33,750 nt of DNA. It comes from Actinomycetota bacterium. Its GTDB lineage: Bacteria > Actinomycetota > Acidimicrobiia > Acidimicrobiales > Ilumatobacteraceae. A program made the position numbers and the translations under genes. Of the stretch, positions 13,956 to 22,118 are shown piece after piece. Positions within the stretch are counted from its first letter, which is position 1. Each line of letters begins with the position of its first letter. The stretch covers positions 1-33,750 of the forward strand of contig WLMZ01000028.1 in assembly GCA_009726095.1 (NCBI GenBank), given 5' to 3'. The notes beneath the pieces are model-generated. The model had not been told where the DNA came from. It searched no databases and saw only the letters and a list, made by a program, of their open reading frames with translations.

Positions 13956-14746
13956 CACGACCTCCGTGGTTCGGGAACATTGGTGGCGCCACCAGCAAAG
14001 GCCTGCGCCCGGAGCAGCCAATGCCGCCCAATTTCGCTGCACTGCAGGTCGGTGTCGTCGACGTGACGGCGTTGGGTGACGACCAGGCAGAAGTCCTCGG
14101 CCGACCCGCGCACGGTATCGGCCGCATCGTCGGGCCCCCAGGTCCACAACTCGCCCGATGGGCTGTTGAGCTCAAGGCGCATGTCGCCAGTGGGCGCCTC
14201 CTGGCCGCGCACCGTGTATGACCAGCCGCGGGTGATGAAACCCAACTGGGCGATGTGGCGCAACCGATCGGTGGGCTCGCGATGGCCACCGACCGTGTCG
14301 ATGATGTCGGTGCCGTGTGCCCACACCTCCATCAGCCGCGCAGTGAGGAACGACTTCGCTCCCATTGATGGGCCGTACCACGCAATGCGGGTGGTGTCCG
14401 AGAGCGTTGCGGCAGCCTCGGCGAGGAGGCGTCGATTCGCACGCCAGGCAGCGAGCTGCTGCGCCGGGGCGAGCGCGCGGAAGGCCCCGAGCGTGAAGTC
14501 GTCGCCGCCGTCGCTACCCGCCGACGCGAACAGCGACTCCACGCCGGCGCGGAACGCGTCGGGATCGGTGATGGCCAGTGCGGCCGTGCCGTCGAAGTAG
14601 GTGAGGTGACCGATCTGGTCGGCCACGTTCCACCCGGGGCTCGGCGTGGGCAACGACCATTGGTCGTTGCCGAGGCCGGCGACGATGTCGTCGAGCGCCT
14701 GCTGTTCGGCCACGAGATCGGCCCTCAATCCGTCGAGTTCAGCCAT
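13955..14746 (-). CDS. TIGR03084-type DinB-like metal-binding protein
   Basis: A 263-residue protein of the DinB/maleylpyruvate-isomerase N-terminal fold. It has the four-helix-bundle pattern PSPGWNVADQIGHLTYFD with His47 and a second metal motif EVWAHGTDI (Glu140, His144). The C-terminal part (about 175-263) is a small beta-rich domain like that in mycothiol-dependent enzymes. Relatives labelled TIGR03084 have unknown function and, from memory, occur beside acyl-CoA metabolism genes in actinobacteria, as here. A thiol-cofactor or isomerase role is possible but not shown. The start has AAGGAG six bases upstream and overlaps the TetR stop region by 8 bases. Its stop overlaps the hydratase start by one base. 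Confidence 0.78.
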   Translation of the reverse strand: MAELDGLRADLVAEQQALDDIVAGLGNDQWSLPTPSPGWNVADQIGHLTYFDGTAALAITDPDAFRAGVESLFASAGSDGGDDFTLGAFRALAPAQQLAAWRANRRLLAEAAATLSDTTRIAWYGPSMGAKSFLTARLMEVWAHGTDIIDTVGGHREPTDRLRHIAQLGFITRGWSYTVRGQEAPTGDMRLELNSPSGELWTWGPDDAADTVRGSAEDFCLVVTQRRHVDDTDLQCSEIGRHWLLRAQAFAGGATNVPEPRRS

Positions 14747-15497
14747 GTCTGCTCCTTGGGGTGCGCCGGTTCGGTTCGGTTGTCTTCGCTGTGTGTGTCT
14801 TCGTCAGGCGTGCCTTCGCCGTTACCCGCATACCGCTGAGCATGATGTTCAGCAACGAGTCTGCTGCCTGCTTGGGTGATGACCGCAGCGTGGGCATGAC
14901 CTCGGGCCGCGACAGGTCGCGAGCCATGCCTGCCATCACACGCGCCGCGGCGGCGGTATCGATGTCGATGATCTCGCCTCGTTCGACCGCAAGGTCCAGC
15001 AGGCTGCGGGTGACAGCAACCAGGTAGTCGGCGTGGAAATCGCCGAGTCGTTGTGCTGACGGGACCGTGTCGAGATCGCGGGCGAAGGGTTGGGTCATGC
15101 CGTTGACTGCCTCGGTGGCTGCGTGTAGGTAGGCGTGCAGCGCATCGAGCGGGGCCATGTGCGGCGTGATTGCATCCATCGCGCTGCGCCCCACCTTCCA
15201 GAGGTTGCGGTCGACCACGGCCAGCACGAGCTCGTCGCGGCTCGGCGCCAGGCCGTACAGCGTGCGCAGCGAGCAGTTCGCCTGTGCGGCGATCTCTGCC
15301 ATCGTGAGGTCAGCGAAGCCGGAATCGAAGAGGTGGCCGAGTTGGTCGAGGATCTCGCGCTGGCGTTCGGTGAGGCGGCGCTCGCGGTCGTGGTCGATGA
15401 CCGCGCGCGGTGGCTTCACGGATCGGAGCCGCTGCTGCAGTTCGGTGGGCTCGGCCGAGACCATGTCGTTGGCGATGACGGCGGCGGTCATGCTCAT
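14739..15497 (-). CDS. TetR family transcriptional regulator
   Basis: A 252-residue TetR-type regulator. The helix-turn-helix lies at about residues 62-86 (ADLTMAEIAAQANCSLRTLY), preceded by the helix RQREILDQLGHLFDSGF; the C-terminal two thirds is helical and should bind a ligand, probably an acyl-CoA in this setting. The N-terminus is extended by about 40 residues relative to typical TetR proteins, and the C-terminus ends in a basic Thr/Arg-rich tail. The ATG at 15497 forms an ATGA overlap with the AtuA gene. The gene sits in the middle of the operon it may control, giving autoregulation; the best candidate operator is the inverted repeat at 20862-20879. Confidence 0.88.
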   Translation of the reverse strand: MSMTAAVIANDMVSAEPTELQQRLRSVKPPRAVIDHDRERRLTERQREILDQLGHLFDSGFADLTMAEIAAQANCSLRTLYGLAPSRDELVLAVVDRNLWKVGRSAMDAITPHMAPLDALHAYLHAATEAVNGMTQPFARDLDTVPSAQRLGDFHADYLVAVTRSLLDLAVERGEIIDIDTAAAARVMAGMARDLSRPEVMPTLRSSPKQAADSLLNIMLSGMRVTAKARLTKTHTAKTTEPNRRTPRSRHG

Positions 15498-17254
15498 TCC
15501 AGGAGCGCCGCGGGGATGTCGACCACTCGGCTGCGCAGCCATTCGCCGAGGCTCTTGGCCTGGGCATCTTGGCGTGTAGACGCGGCAACGCCCTCTTGCA
15601 GCAGGTCGTGGATCACGAAGTTCAGCGAACGCAGGGCGGGTAGGCGATACCGATCGACCACCAACGGGGCCGTCTCGGGCAGCAGGCGCTGCAGTGTCTC
15701 GGTGGTGAGGAACTCGTCGAGCCAGGCCCAGGCCTGATCGGTGCGGGCGAACACGCCCAGGTTGGCATTGCCGCCCTTGTCGCCCGAGCGGGCACCGTAC
15801 AGCCGGCCGAGCGGCACGGCCATCGTGTGTCCACCCGGTATCGCTGCCGATGGGCCCGCTAGGCCGACGACGGTGACGTCATCATCGGGAGCGACGGAAT
15901 CGACGACAGTCCGTTCGCCGCCGAGGATCACCACGTGCTGGGGCACCAGCCCGGCGGGCACCAACGCTGGACGGTAGACGCCGTAGGCATTGCCTCCCGC
16001 TGGGCCGCCACTGACGCCGAACATGCCGGGGATCGTTGCAAGTGCAATTTCTGTGACTGCGTTGGCGACGGCGCGGCCGACCTTGCGTTCATCGGGATCC
16101 TTCAGCGTGATGCGCCACAGGGCAACTGCTTCTTCGTTGCTGGCAGGATCGATCTTGTCGGTGCGCACCACGCGGGTCGTGACGCTGGCAAAATCGCCTG
16201 GGCCGTATGGGCACGCCACCCAGAACGCGTCCTCGACCAACTGGGCCTTGGCGTCGATGTCGAGACCGGTCAGGGCGACGGCCATGTCGTTGCGGAACCC
16301 ACCGACCTCGTTCATGGCCACCTTCAATGTGGGTGGCGGCGGCTCACCTTTGGTGCCACTGATGCGCACACGATCGCGTGTGAGCTGTTCGAGCTGGATG
16401 GTGTCGAAGCGGGCGGAGACATCGGGGCCGAGGTAGGAGGGGCTGGCGATCTCGTAGAGCAACTGCGAGGTGACGGTGCCGATGGACACCTCGCCGCCGG
16501 TGCCGTCGTGTTTGCCGATGACGCACGACCCGTCGGCTGCGATCTCGGCCCATGGAAAGCCGACCCGGGTCATGCCGGGCACCTCGGTGAAGAACGAGTA
16601 GTTGCCGCCGGTGGCCTGCGCTCCGCATTCCACCACATGCCCGGCAACGACAGCGCCAGCCAGAGCGTCCCAGTCGTTGCGTGCCCAGCCGTGGTGCCAT
16701 GCGGCGGGTCCGCACACCACCGCAGCGTCTGTGACGCGGCCGGTGATGACGATGTCGGCACCACGGTTCAGCGCGTCGACGATGCCCCAGCAGCCCAGGT
16801 AGGCGTTGGCGGTGATGAACCGTGACGTGTCGCCGATGGCCTCACCCGTCTCGAAGTGGGCCAGGTCCACACCGGCTGCAACCAACTCGTCGAGACGGGG
16901 CAGCAGGTTGTCGCCGTTGACGTACGCAATGGTGGGTGACAGGCCCAGCTTGGCGGCCACCTCGGCAACGGCCTCGGCGCAGCCGTCGGGGTCGAGCCCG
17001 CCGGCGTTGGTGACGACCTTGATCCCCCGGTCGAGGCAGGTGCCCATCACCTGCTCCATCTGCTTCACGAAGCTGCTCGCATAGCCGCCACCGGGCCGCT
17101 TCGCCTGCGTGCGGGCCAGGATCAGCATGGTCAGTTCGGCCAGCCAATCACCGGTGAGCACATCGATGGGGCCGCCCTCGACCATCTCGCGGGCGGCCGA
17201 CAGGCGATCGCCGTAGAACCCCGAGCAATTGGCAATACGGATCGGCTTCGTCAT
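15494..17254 (-). CDS. AtuA-family protein (DUF1446 plus AtuA-like C-terminal domain)
   Basis: A 586-residue protein of the acyclic terpene utilisation AtuA family. Residues about 5-440 form the DUF1446 domain (MTKPIRIANCSGFYGDR at the start, then GDWLAELTM, VTNAGGLDPDG and ADIVITGRVTDAA). Residues about 475-575 form the AtuA-like ferredoxin-fold domain, marked by LYGARSGDKGGNANLGVF. In some organisms the two domains are separate genes; here they are fused. Pseudomonas AtuA belongs to the citronellol/geraniol cluster but its reaction is unknown, so no reaction is assigned. It sits directly after the carboxylase alpha subunit with an ATGA overlap, indicating work on the same acyl-CoA pathway. 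The start is fixed by the overlap and by family alignment. Confidence 0.87.
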   Translation of the reverse strand: MTKPIRIANCSGFYGDRLSAAREMVEGGPIDVLTGDWLAELTMLILARTQAKRPGGGYASSFVKQMEQVMGTCLDRGIKVVTNAGGLDPDGCAEAVAEVAAKLGLSPTIAYVNGDNLLPRLDELVAAGVDLAHFETGEAIGDTSRFITANAYLGCWGIVDALNRGADIVITGRVTDAAVVCGPAAWHHGWARNDWDALAGAVVAGHVVECGAQATGGNYSFFTEVPGMTRVGFPWAEIAADGSCVIGKHDGTGGEVSIGTVTSQLLYEIASPSYLGPDVSARFDTIQLEQLTRDRVRISGTKGEPPPPTLKVAMNEVGGFRNDMAVALTGLDIDAKAQLVEDAFWVACPYGPGDFASVTTRVVRTDKIDPASNEEAVALWRITLKDPDERKVGRAVANAVTEIALATIPGMFGVSGGPAGGNAYGVYRPALVPAGLVPQHVVILGGERTVVDSVAPDDDVTVVGLAGPSAAIPGGHTMAVPLGRLYGARSGDKGGNANLGVFARTDQAWAWLDEFLTTETLQRLLPETAPLVVDRYRLPALRSLNFVIHDLLQEGVAASTRQDAQAKSLGEWLRSRVVDIPAALLE

Positions 17255-19206
17255 TGCGGGCCTCCTGGAGAACCGTCGGTGTCGTCGGGTTCGAGCATCA
17301 GCAACACGGCACCGTTGCCGACCTGTTGACCGGCGCCGACGAACACCTCGGTGATGATGCCATCGGCGGGCGCAGTGATGTGATGCTCCATCTTCATGGC
17401 CTCCATCACCACCAGCGTGGTGCCGGCGGAGACGTGGTCGCCTACGGCGACGCGCACATCGAGCACGGTGCCGGGCATGGGGGCAGTGAGCCCACCGGTT
17501 GGCAGCTCGGACCCGGGCACCTCGAAGCGCGGCACGATGTGGAAATCGATGGTGCCGCGCGGTGTCTGCACGAAGATGCGATCGGCAGCGCGGGTGATGC
17601 GCAGCGTTGACCTGCGGCCGTCCACCTCGACATCGATATCGGCGGGAGAGCGGCGATGGATGAGCGCACTGCCGCTGCCATCGATGGCGAACGAACCGTC
17701 TCGTCGAGATCGGTAGGCGATGTCGACGATGCGATCGCCGTGACGCAGAGCGGTGTGCTGAGCTGGAAGCCGCGCGTTGCGCCACCCGCTGGGCAGCTGT
17801 GCCAATACCGGCGCGTGGGCACGGTTCTCTCCCTGAATCCATAGCGCCGCAGCAACGCCGGCGCGATGCAGATCGGCGTCGTTGAGGGTCAGCTTGAGAG
17901 CCGGGCGGACCCGCTCGATGAAGTCGGTGGTGGTGTCACCGGCGATGAAGTTGGGGTGGCGCAGCGTGGCCGCCAGGAAGTCGCGGTTGGTGGTGACGCC
18001 GCCGAGATGCAGTCGCTCGAGTGCCAGTGCCAGCAGGCCGGCGGCCTCGGTGCGCGTCGGCGCATGGGCGATGACCTTGGCGAGCATCGGGTCGAACGTG
18101 ACGCTGACCACCGAGCCCTGCTGCACGCCCGATTCCCAGCGCACCACCGGAGTGGGGGCGGGGGCGAACGCCGACAGCGTGCCCGTGGCCGGGAGGAAGC
18201 CGGCATCGGGGTCTTCTGCACACAGCCGTGCCTCGATGGCGTGACCGGAGAAGGTGATGTCGGATTGCGCGTATCCCAGCGGTTCGCCCGCAGCGATGCG
18301 GATCTGCTCGCGCACCAGATCGATACCCGTGACCTCTTCGGTGACGGGATGTTCCACCTGCAGGCGGGTGTTGACCTCGAGGAAGAAGAACTCGCGGGTG
18401 GCGTCATCGACCAGGAACTCAACGGTGCCCGCCGACTGGTAGCCCATGGAGCGCCCCAGTTGCAGGGCGGCCTCGCCCATCGCCGTGCGCATGGCGTCGT
18501 CGACCACCGGTGAGGGCGACTCCTCGATGAGCTTTTGGTGACGGCGCTGGATGCTGCACTCGCGCTCGCCGAGGTGCACCAGATTGCCGTGGGCATCGCC
18601 GAGGATCTGGATCTCGATGTGACGCGACGATGCCACGTAGCGTTCGAGGAACACGGTGTCGTTGCCGAAACCGCTGAGGGCTTCGCGACGCGCCGATGCG
18701 ACGGCTTCGTCGAGTTCGGCAGCGGTGGCCACGATGCGCATGCCCTTGCCACCGCCACCAGCCGACGCTTTGACCAACAGCGGGTAGCCAACGGCGGCTG
18801 CGCCGTCTGGAGTGTCGGCGGACGGCAACGTGGGCACACCCGCCGCAACGGCCAGACGCTTTGCGGCCAGCTTGTCTCCCATAGATGCAATGGCTTCGGG
18901 GGGTGGCCCGATCCAGGTGAGCCCGGCAGCCACCACGTCGGCAGCGAAGCCAGCGTTCTCGGACAGGAACCCATAGCCGGGATGAATGGCCTCGGCGCCG
19001 GCGGTCACGGCCGCAGCGATGATGGCGGCACCGTCGAGGTAGCCGGTGGCCAGCCGCACGGCTTCGTCGGCTTCGGACACGAACGGTGCGGCTGCATCGG
19101 AATCGACGTACACGGCAACGGTGCGAATACCCATGTCGTGCGCCGAGCGCATGATGCGCCGGGCGATCTCGCCGCGGTTGGCAATGAGGATGGTGGAGAA
19201 GCTCAC
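17251..19206 (-). CDS. Acyl-CoA carboxylase alpha subunit (biotin carboxylase + BCCP)
   Basis: A 651-residue biotin-dependent subunit that carboxylates biotin using ATP and bicarbonate and carries it to the beta subunit. The biotin carboxylase domain (about 1-445) shows ILIANRGEIARRI, the ATP-grasp glycine loop KASAGGGGKGM, ECSIQRRHQKLIEE and FLEVNTRLQVEHPVTE. A linker region (about 450-570) precedes the biotinyl domain (about 575-640), where EAMKMEHH carries the biotinylated lysine, about Lys605. Length and layout match methylcrotonyl-, geranyl- and actinobacterial acyl-CoA carboxylases; the substrate is set by the beta subunit. The start is a GTG inside a GTGA overlap with the beta gene; the frame is open far upstream but only because it runs antisense in another frame to that gene. 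Confidence 0.92.
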   Translation of the reverse strand: MSFSTILIANRGEIARRIMRSAHDMGIRTVAVYVDSDAAAPFVSEADEAVRLATGYLDGAAIIAAAVTAGAEAIHPGYGFLSENAGFAADVVAAGLTWIGPPPEAIASMGDKLAAKRLAVAAGVPTLPSADTPDGAAAVGYPLLVKASAGGGGKGMRIVATAAELDEAVASARREALSGFGNDTVFLERYVASSRHIEIQILGDAHGNLVHLGERECSIQRRHQKLIEESPSPVVDDAMRTAMGEAALQLGRSMGYQSAGTVEFLVDDATREFFFLEVNTRLQVEHPVTEEVTGIDLVREQIRIAAGEPLGYAQSDITFSGHAIEARLCAEDPDAGFLPATGTLSAFAPAPTPVVRWESGVQQGSVVSVTFDPMLAKVIAHAPTRTEAAGLLALALERLHLGGVTTNRDFLAATLRHPNFIAGDTTTDFIERVRPALKLTLNDADLHRAGVAAALWIQGENRAHAPVLAQLPSGWRNARLPAQHTALRHGDRIVDIAYRSRRDGSFAIDGSGSALIHRRSPADIDVEVDGRRSTLRITRAADRIFVQTPRGTIDFHIVPRFEVPGSELPTGGLTAPMPGTVLDVRVAVGDHVSAGTTLVVMEAMKMEHHITAPADGIITEVFVGAGQQVGNGAVLLMLEPDDTDGSPGGPQ

Positions 19207-20846
19207 AGCCGGAACACTCCGTATCCCTCGGCACCGGCGATAGCTCGGTTGCGTACCACCGACAGGCACATGCCCAGTACGGTGCGCGTGTCGCGCGGGT
19301 CGATGATGCCGTCGTCGCTGATTGCACCGGTGGCCACCAGTGCCAGCGAGCCCTTCTCCTGGATGGCCTCGACCATCTCGATGATCTTGCGGTCTTCGTC
19401 CTCGTCGAAGGGCAGACCCTGTCGGGCGGCCTGCCCACGGCGCACCATCGACATCACGCCGGCGATCTGCTTGGGGCCCATCACGGCGATCTTGGCGGTG
19501 GGCCACAGGAACGTGAACCGGTTGCCGAACGCCCGGCCCGACATGCCGTAGGTGCCGGCGCCGTACGACGATCCGATGGTGACGGTGAGGTGCGGAACGG
19601 TGGAGTTGGTGACGGCGTTGAGCATCTGCGACCCCTTCTTGATGATGCCGTCGGCCTCGAAGTCGCGGCCCACCATGTAGCCGGTGATGTTCTGCATGAA
19701 CACCAGCGGCACGTCGATCTGGTTGCACAGCTGGATGAAGTGCGTGGCCTTCTCGGCCGAGCGGGGGTAGATGACGCCGTTGTTGCCGATGATGCCCACG
19801 GGGTAGCCGTGGATGCTGGCCCACCCGCACACGATGCTGGCTCCATACCGCGGCTTGAACTCCTCGAAGCGGGAGCCATCGACCACCCGGGCGATGACAT
19901 CGCGCACATCCACGGGCGAGCGCAGGTCGCGGCTGACCAGACCGAGCAACTCGTCGGGGTCGTGTACGGGCTCGTCGGGCGCCAGGCTGGGCTCGGGGCC
20001 GGGCTTGCGCCAGTTGAGGTGCGACACGACCTCGCGGCACAGCCTGATGGCGTCCATCTCGTCCTCGGCGAAGTAGTCGCCCAGACCCGATACCTCGGCG
20101 TGCATCTGTGCGCCGCCGAGCGTCTCGTCGTCGGACTCCTCGCCCGTGGCCATCTTCACCAGCGGCGGACCCGCGAGAAAGATCTTCGACTGCTCCTTGA
20201 CCACGATGTTGTAGTCGCTGAGTCCCGGCTGGTACGCGCCGCCAGCGGTGGACGAACCGAACACGACGCACACGGTGGGGATGCGCATCTTTGACAACTC
20301 GATGAGCTCGTAGAAGAAGCGGCCGCTCTCGGCGAAGTGATCGGTCTGCACACGCCGGCCCCCACCACCGTCGGTCTCGACGCGTAGATCGGCGCCGGCG
20401 GACTCGACGAAGCTCACGTAGGGCATGCGGTTGTCGCGTGCGATCTCGAGCGCACGCATCCATTTCTTGGCCACATACGGCGTGAGCGCACCACCGAGCA
20501 CGGACGGGTCGTTGGCCAAGATGACGCACTCGGTGCCGGCGATCACGCCGATACCCACCACCGCACCGCCACCCATCGCGTAGTCGCTGTCGTACGCCGC
20601 GAGGGCGCTGATCTCGAAGAAGGGCGAGTCGGGGTCGAGTACGTTGGCGATGCGCTCGCGCACCGGCAGCTTGCCGCGAGCGCGCATGCGGTCCATTGCC
20701 TTCGGACCGCCGCCGGCCTCGGCCTGGTCGAGCAGGGCATCGATGACATCGAGCTGTTCGAGGATGTCGGCACGGTTCTGCTGGAACTGCTCGGATTGGG
20801 TGTCGAGCTTCGATCGCAGCGGCGGAGCCAGCAGGGTTCGGTCCAT
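19203..20846 (-). CDS. Acyl-CoA carboxylase beta subunit (carboxyltransferase, MCC/GCC-like)
   Basis: A 547-residue carboxyltransferase that moves CO2 from biotin to an acyl-CoA. The N-domain shows LPVRERIANVLDPDSPF, a Gly-Gly-rich loop, FGSSTAGGAYQPGLSDYN and GGAQMHAEVSG; the C-domain shows YPVGIIGNNGVI, QNITGYMVGRDFE and GAGTYGMSGRAFGNRF. The full-length two-domain architecture and QNITGYMVG favour the methylcrotonyl/geranyl-CoA branch over propionyl-CoA. The loop after WPTAKIAVMG is PKQIAG instead of the common GEQAA, so this may be a separate subgroup with a different acyl group. It is the first gene of a six-gene operon. The ATG at 20846 was chosen because a strong promoter places the transcript start on it. 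Confidence 0.9.
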   Translation of the reverse strand: MDRTLLAPPLRSKLDTQSEQFQQNRADILEQLDVIDALLDQAEAGGGPKAMDRMRARGKLPVRERIANVLDPDSPFFEISALAAYDSDYAMGGGAVVGIGVIAGTECVILANDPSVLGGALTPYVAKKWMRALEIARDNRMPYVSFVESAGADLRVETDGGGGRRVQTDHFAESGRFFYELIELSKMRIPTVCVVFGSSTAGGAYQPGLSDYNIVVKEQSKIFLAGPPLVKMATGEESDDETLGGAQMHAEVSGLGDYFAEDEMDAIRLCREVVSHLNWRKPGPEPSLAPDEPVHDPDELLGLVSRDLRSPVDVRDVIARVVDGSRFEEFKPRYGASIVCGWASIHGYPVGIIGNNGVIYPRSAEKATHFIQLCNQIDVPLVFMQNITGYMVGRDFEADGIIKKGSQMLNAVTNSTVPHLTVTIGSSYGAGTYGMSGRAFGNRFTFLWPTAKIAVMGPKQIAGVMSMVRRGQAARQGLPFDEDEDRKIIEMVEAIQEKGSLALVATGAISDDGIIDPRDTRTVLGMCLSVVRNRAIAGAEGYGVFRL

Positions 20847-20882
20847 CCGCTGATAATAGGTACGGTAATTTGTGACCGTCAA
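20844..20882 (-). promoter_or_regulatory. Strong sigma70-type promoter giving a leaderless carboxylase operon mRNA
   Basis: On the minus strand TTGACG (20882-20877) is followed after 18 bases by TATTAT (20858-20853). Only six bases lie between the -10 box and the ATG at 20846, so the expected +1 is the A of the start codon. There is no room for a Shine-Dalgarno in such a transcript. Both hexamers match the consensus at five of six positions, which stands out in DNA this GC-rich. Confidence 0.65.
20862..20879. promoter_or_regulatory. Candidate TetR operator ACGGT-N8-ACCGT
   Basis: A perfect 5-bp inverted repeat with an 8-base spacer lies within the spacer and -35 box of the carboxylase promoter, so a bound dimer would block RNA polymerase. 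It is in the shared region with the divergent nitronate monooxygenase-like gene and might control both. Linking it to the TetR gene at 14739-15497 is inference from position and symmetry. Confidence 0.4.
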
Positions 20883-20940
20883 TGTAGTCCTGACAACATG
20901 ACCCCAAGGGCCCTATGGCCGTACAGGAGGCGATTGCACC

Positions 20941-22086
20941 ATGAAGACCGCCATCACCGACATGCTCGGAATCGATGTACCCATTCTTGCGTTCACGCAC
21001 TGCCGCGATGTCGTCGCTGCCGTGTCGAAGGCCGGCGGTATGGGGGTGCTCGGTGCCGTGGCGCATTCACCCGCCCAGCTCGAGATCGACCTGGAGTGGA
21101 TCGAGAACGAGATCGGCGATCGCCCCTATGGCATCGATCTGATCGTGCCCGCCAAGTACGCCGGCAGTGACGCCGGCGGCTACACACTCGACGACATTCG
21201 TGGGCTCATCCCGGCCGAGCACATCGCTTTTGTCGACGACATCCTGCGCCGCTACGACGTGCCCACGCTCAGCGATGGCGACGGTGGGGGCCGCGGCGGT
21301 GTGATTGGCGGCGGTGGCGCCGTGCCGTTCTCGGCCAACCAGGCCGACCCGCTGTTGGAGATCGCGCTGGCCCGTCGGCCATCGTTGGTGGTGAACGCCC
21401 TTGGCCCGCCGCCTGCGCACATGATCGATCGCGTCAAAGAAGAAGGCCGGCTGCTGGGCGCCCTTGCCGGCAAGGCCCAGCATGCACAGCGCCACGTCAA
21501 CGTCGGCGTCGACATCATCATCGCCCAGGGCGCCGAGGCCGGTGGCCACACCGGCGAGGTCGGCACGATGGTGCTCATCCCCGAGATCGTCGATGCTGTC
21601 GCACCGGTTCCGGTGCTCGGGGCGGGCGGCATCGGCCGCGGCCGGCAGATGGCTGCTGCAATGGCGCTCGGGGCGCAGGGCGTGTGGTGCGGTTCGGTGT
21701 GGCTCACCACCGAGGAAGCCGAAACGCATCCGGTGGTGAAGCGCAAGTTCCTCGAGGCAACGTCATCGGACACCGTGCGGTCGCGTTCACGCACCGGCAA
21801 GCCGGCCCGGCAGTTGCGCACTGCCTGGACCGACGAATGGGACAACCCCGACAACCCCAAGCCGTTGGGCATGCCCATGCAGCCCATCTTGGTGGGTGAG
21901 GCCCTGGCGCGCATCGACCGTGCGGCCCATCGGTCGGGTAGTGGCGCCGAGCAGTTGACCAACTACTTCGTCGGCCAGATCGTGGGCTCGATGAACGTCA
22001 GCAAAACCGCCGCGCAGGTGGTCTACGACATGATCGACGAGTTCATCGAAGCGGTGCAGACACTGGGTCATCAGCTCGAGAGCTGA
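20941..22086 (+). CDS. Nitronate monooxygenase-like FMN enzyme
   Basis: A 381-residue TIM-barrel flavoprotein of the nitronate monooxygenase/2-nitropropane dioxygenase family. Visible are the N-terminal strand and loop (IDVPILAFTHCRDVVAAVSKAGGMGVLG), AQGAEAGGHTGEVG with the usual active-site His203, and the FMN phosphate loop GAGGIGRGRQMAAAMALGAQGV (about 227-248). Family enzymes oxidise nitronates or act as flavin-dependent oxidoreductases on other substrates; many genomic copies have no assigned reaction. A Gly-rich insertion (about 112-128) is uncommon. AGGAGG lies ten bases before the ATG. The gene is divergent from the carboxylase operon across 94 bases that hold the candidate operator, so joint control is likely, though not shown. 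Its stop lies 32 bases from the convergent isomerase-like gene; that gap contains a direct repeat (tcgccggg twice) and no clear terminator. Confidence 0.85.
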   Translation: MKTAITDMLGIDVPILAFTHCRDVVAAVSKAGGMGVLGAVAHSPAQLEIDLEWIENEIGDRPYGIDLIVPAKYAGSDAGGYTLDDIRGLIPAEHIAFVDDILRRYDVPTLSDGDGGGRGGVIGGGGAVPFSANQADPLLEIALARRPSLVVNALGPPPAHMIDRVKEEGRLLGALAGKAQHAQRHVNVGVDIIIAQGAEAGGHTGEVGTMVLIPEIVDAVAPVPVLGAGGIGRGRQMAAAMALGAQGVWCGSVWLTTEEAETHPVVKRKFLEATSSDTVRSRSRTGKPARQLRTAWTDEWDNPDNPKPLGMPMQPILVGEALARIDRAAHRSGSGAEQLTNYFVGQIVGSMNVSKTAAQVVYDMIDEFIEAVQTLGHQLES

Positions 22087-22118
22087 GTCGCCGGGAGCTG
22101 AATCGCCGGGCGCTGATT

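Noticed and set aside
19207-21066. Upstream extension of the biotin carboxylase frame
   Set aside because: The extension is antisense-like sequence in another frame of the carboxyltransferase gene. The GTG at 19206 in the GTGA overlap begins the conserved domain.
22084-22118. Terminator between the two convergent genes
   Set aside because: The gap holds a direct repeat (tcgccggg twice) and not an inverted one; no stem with a T-run is present.
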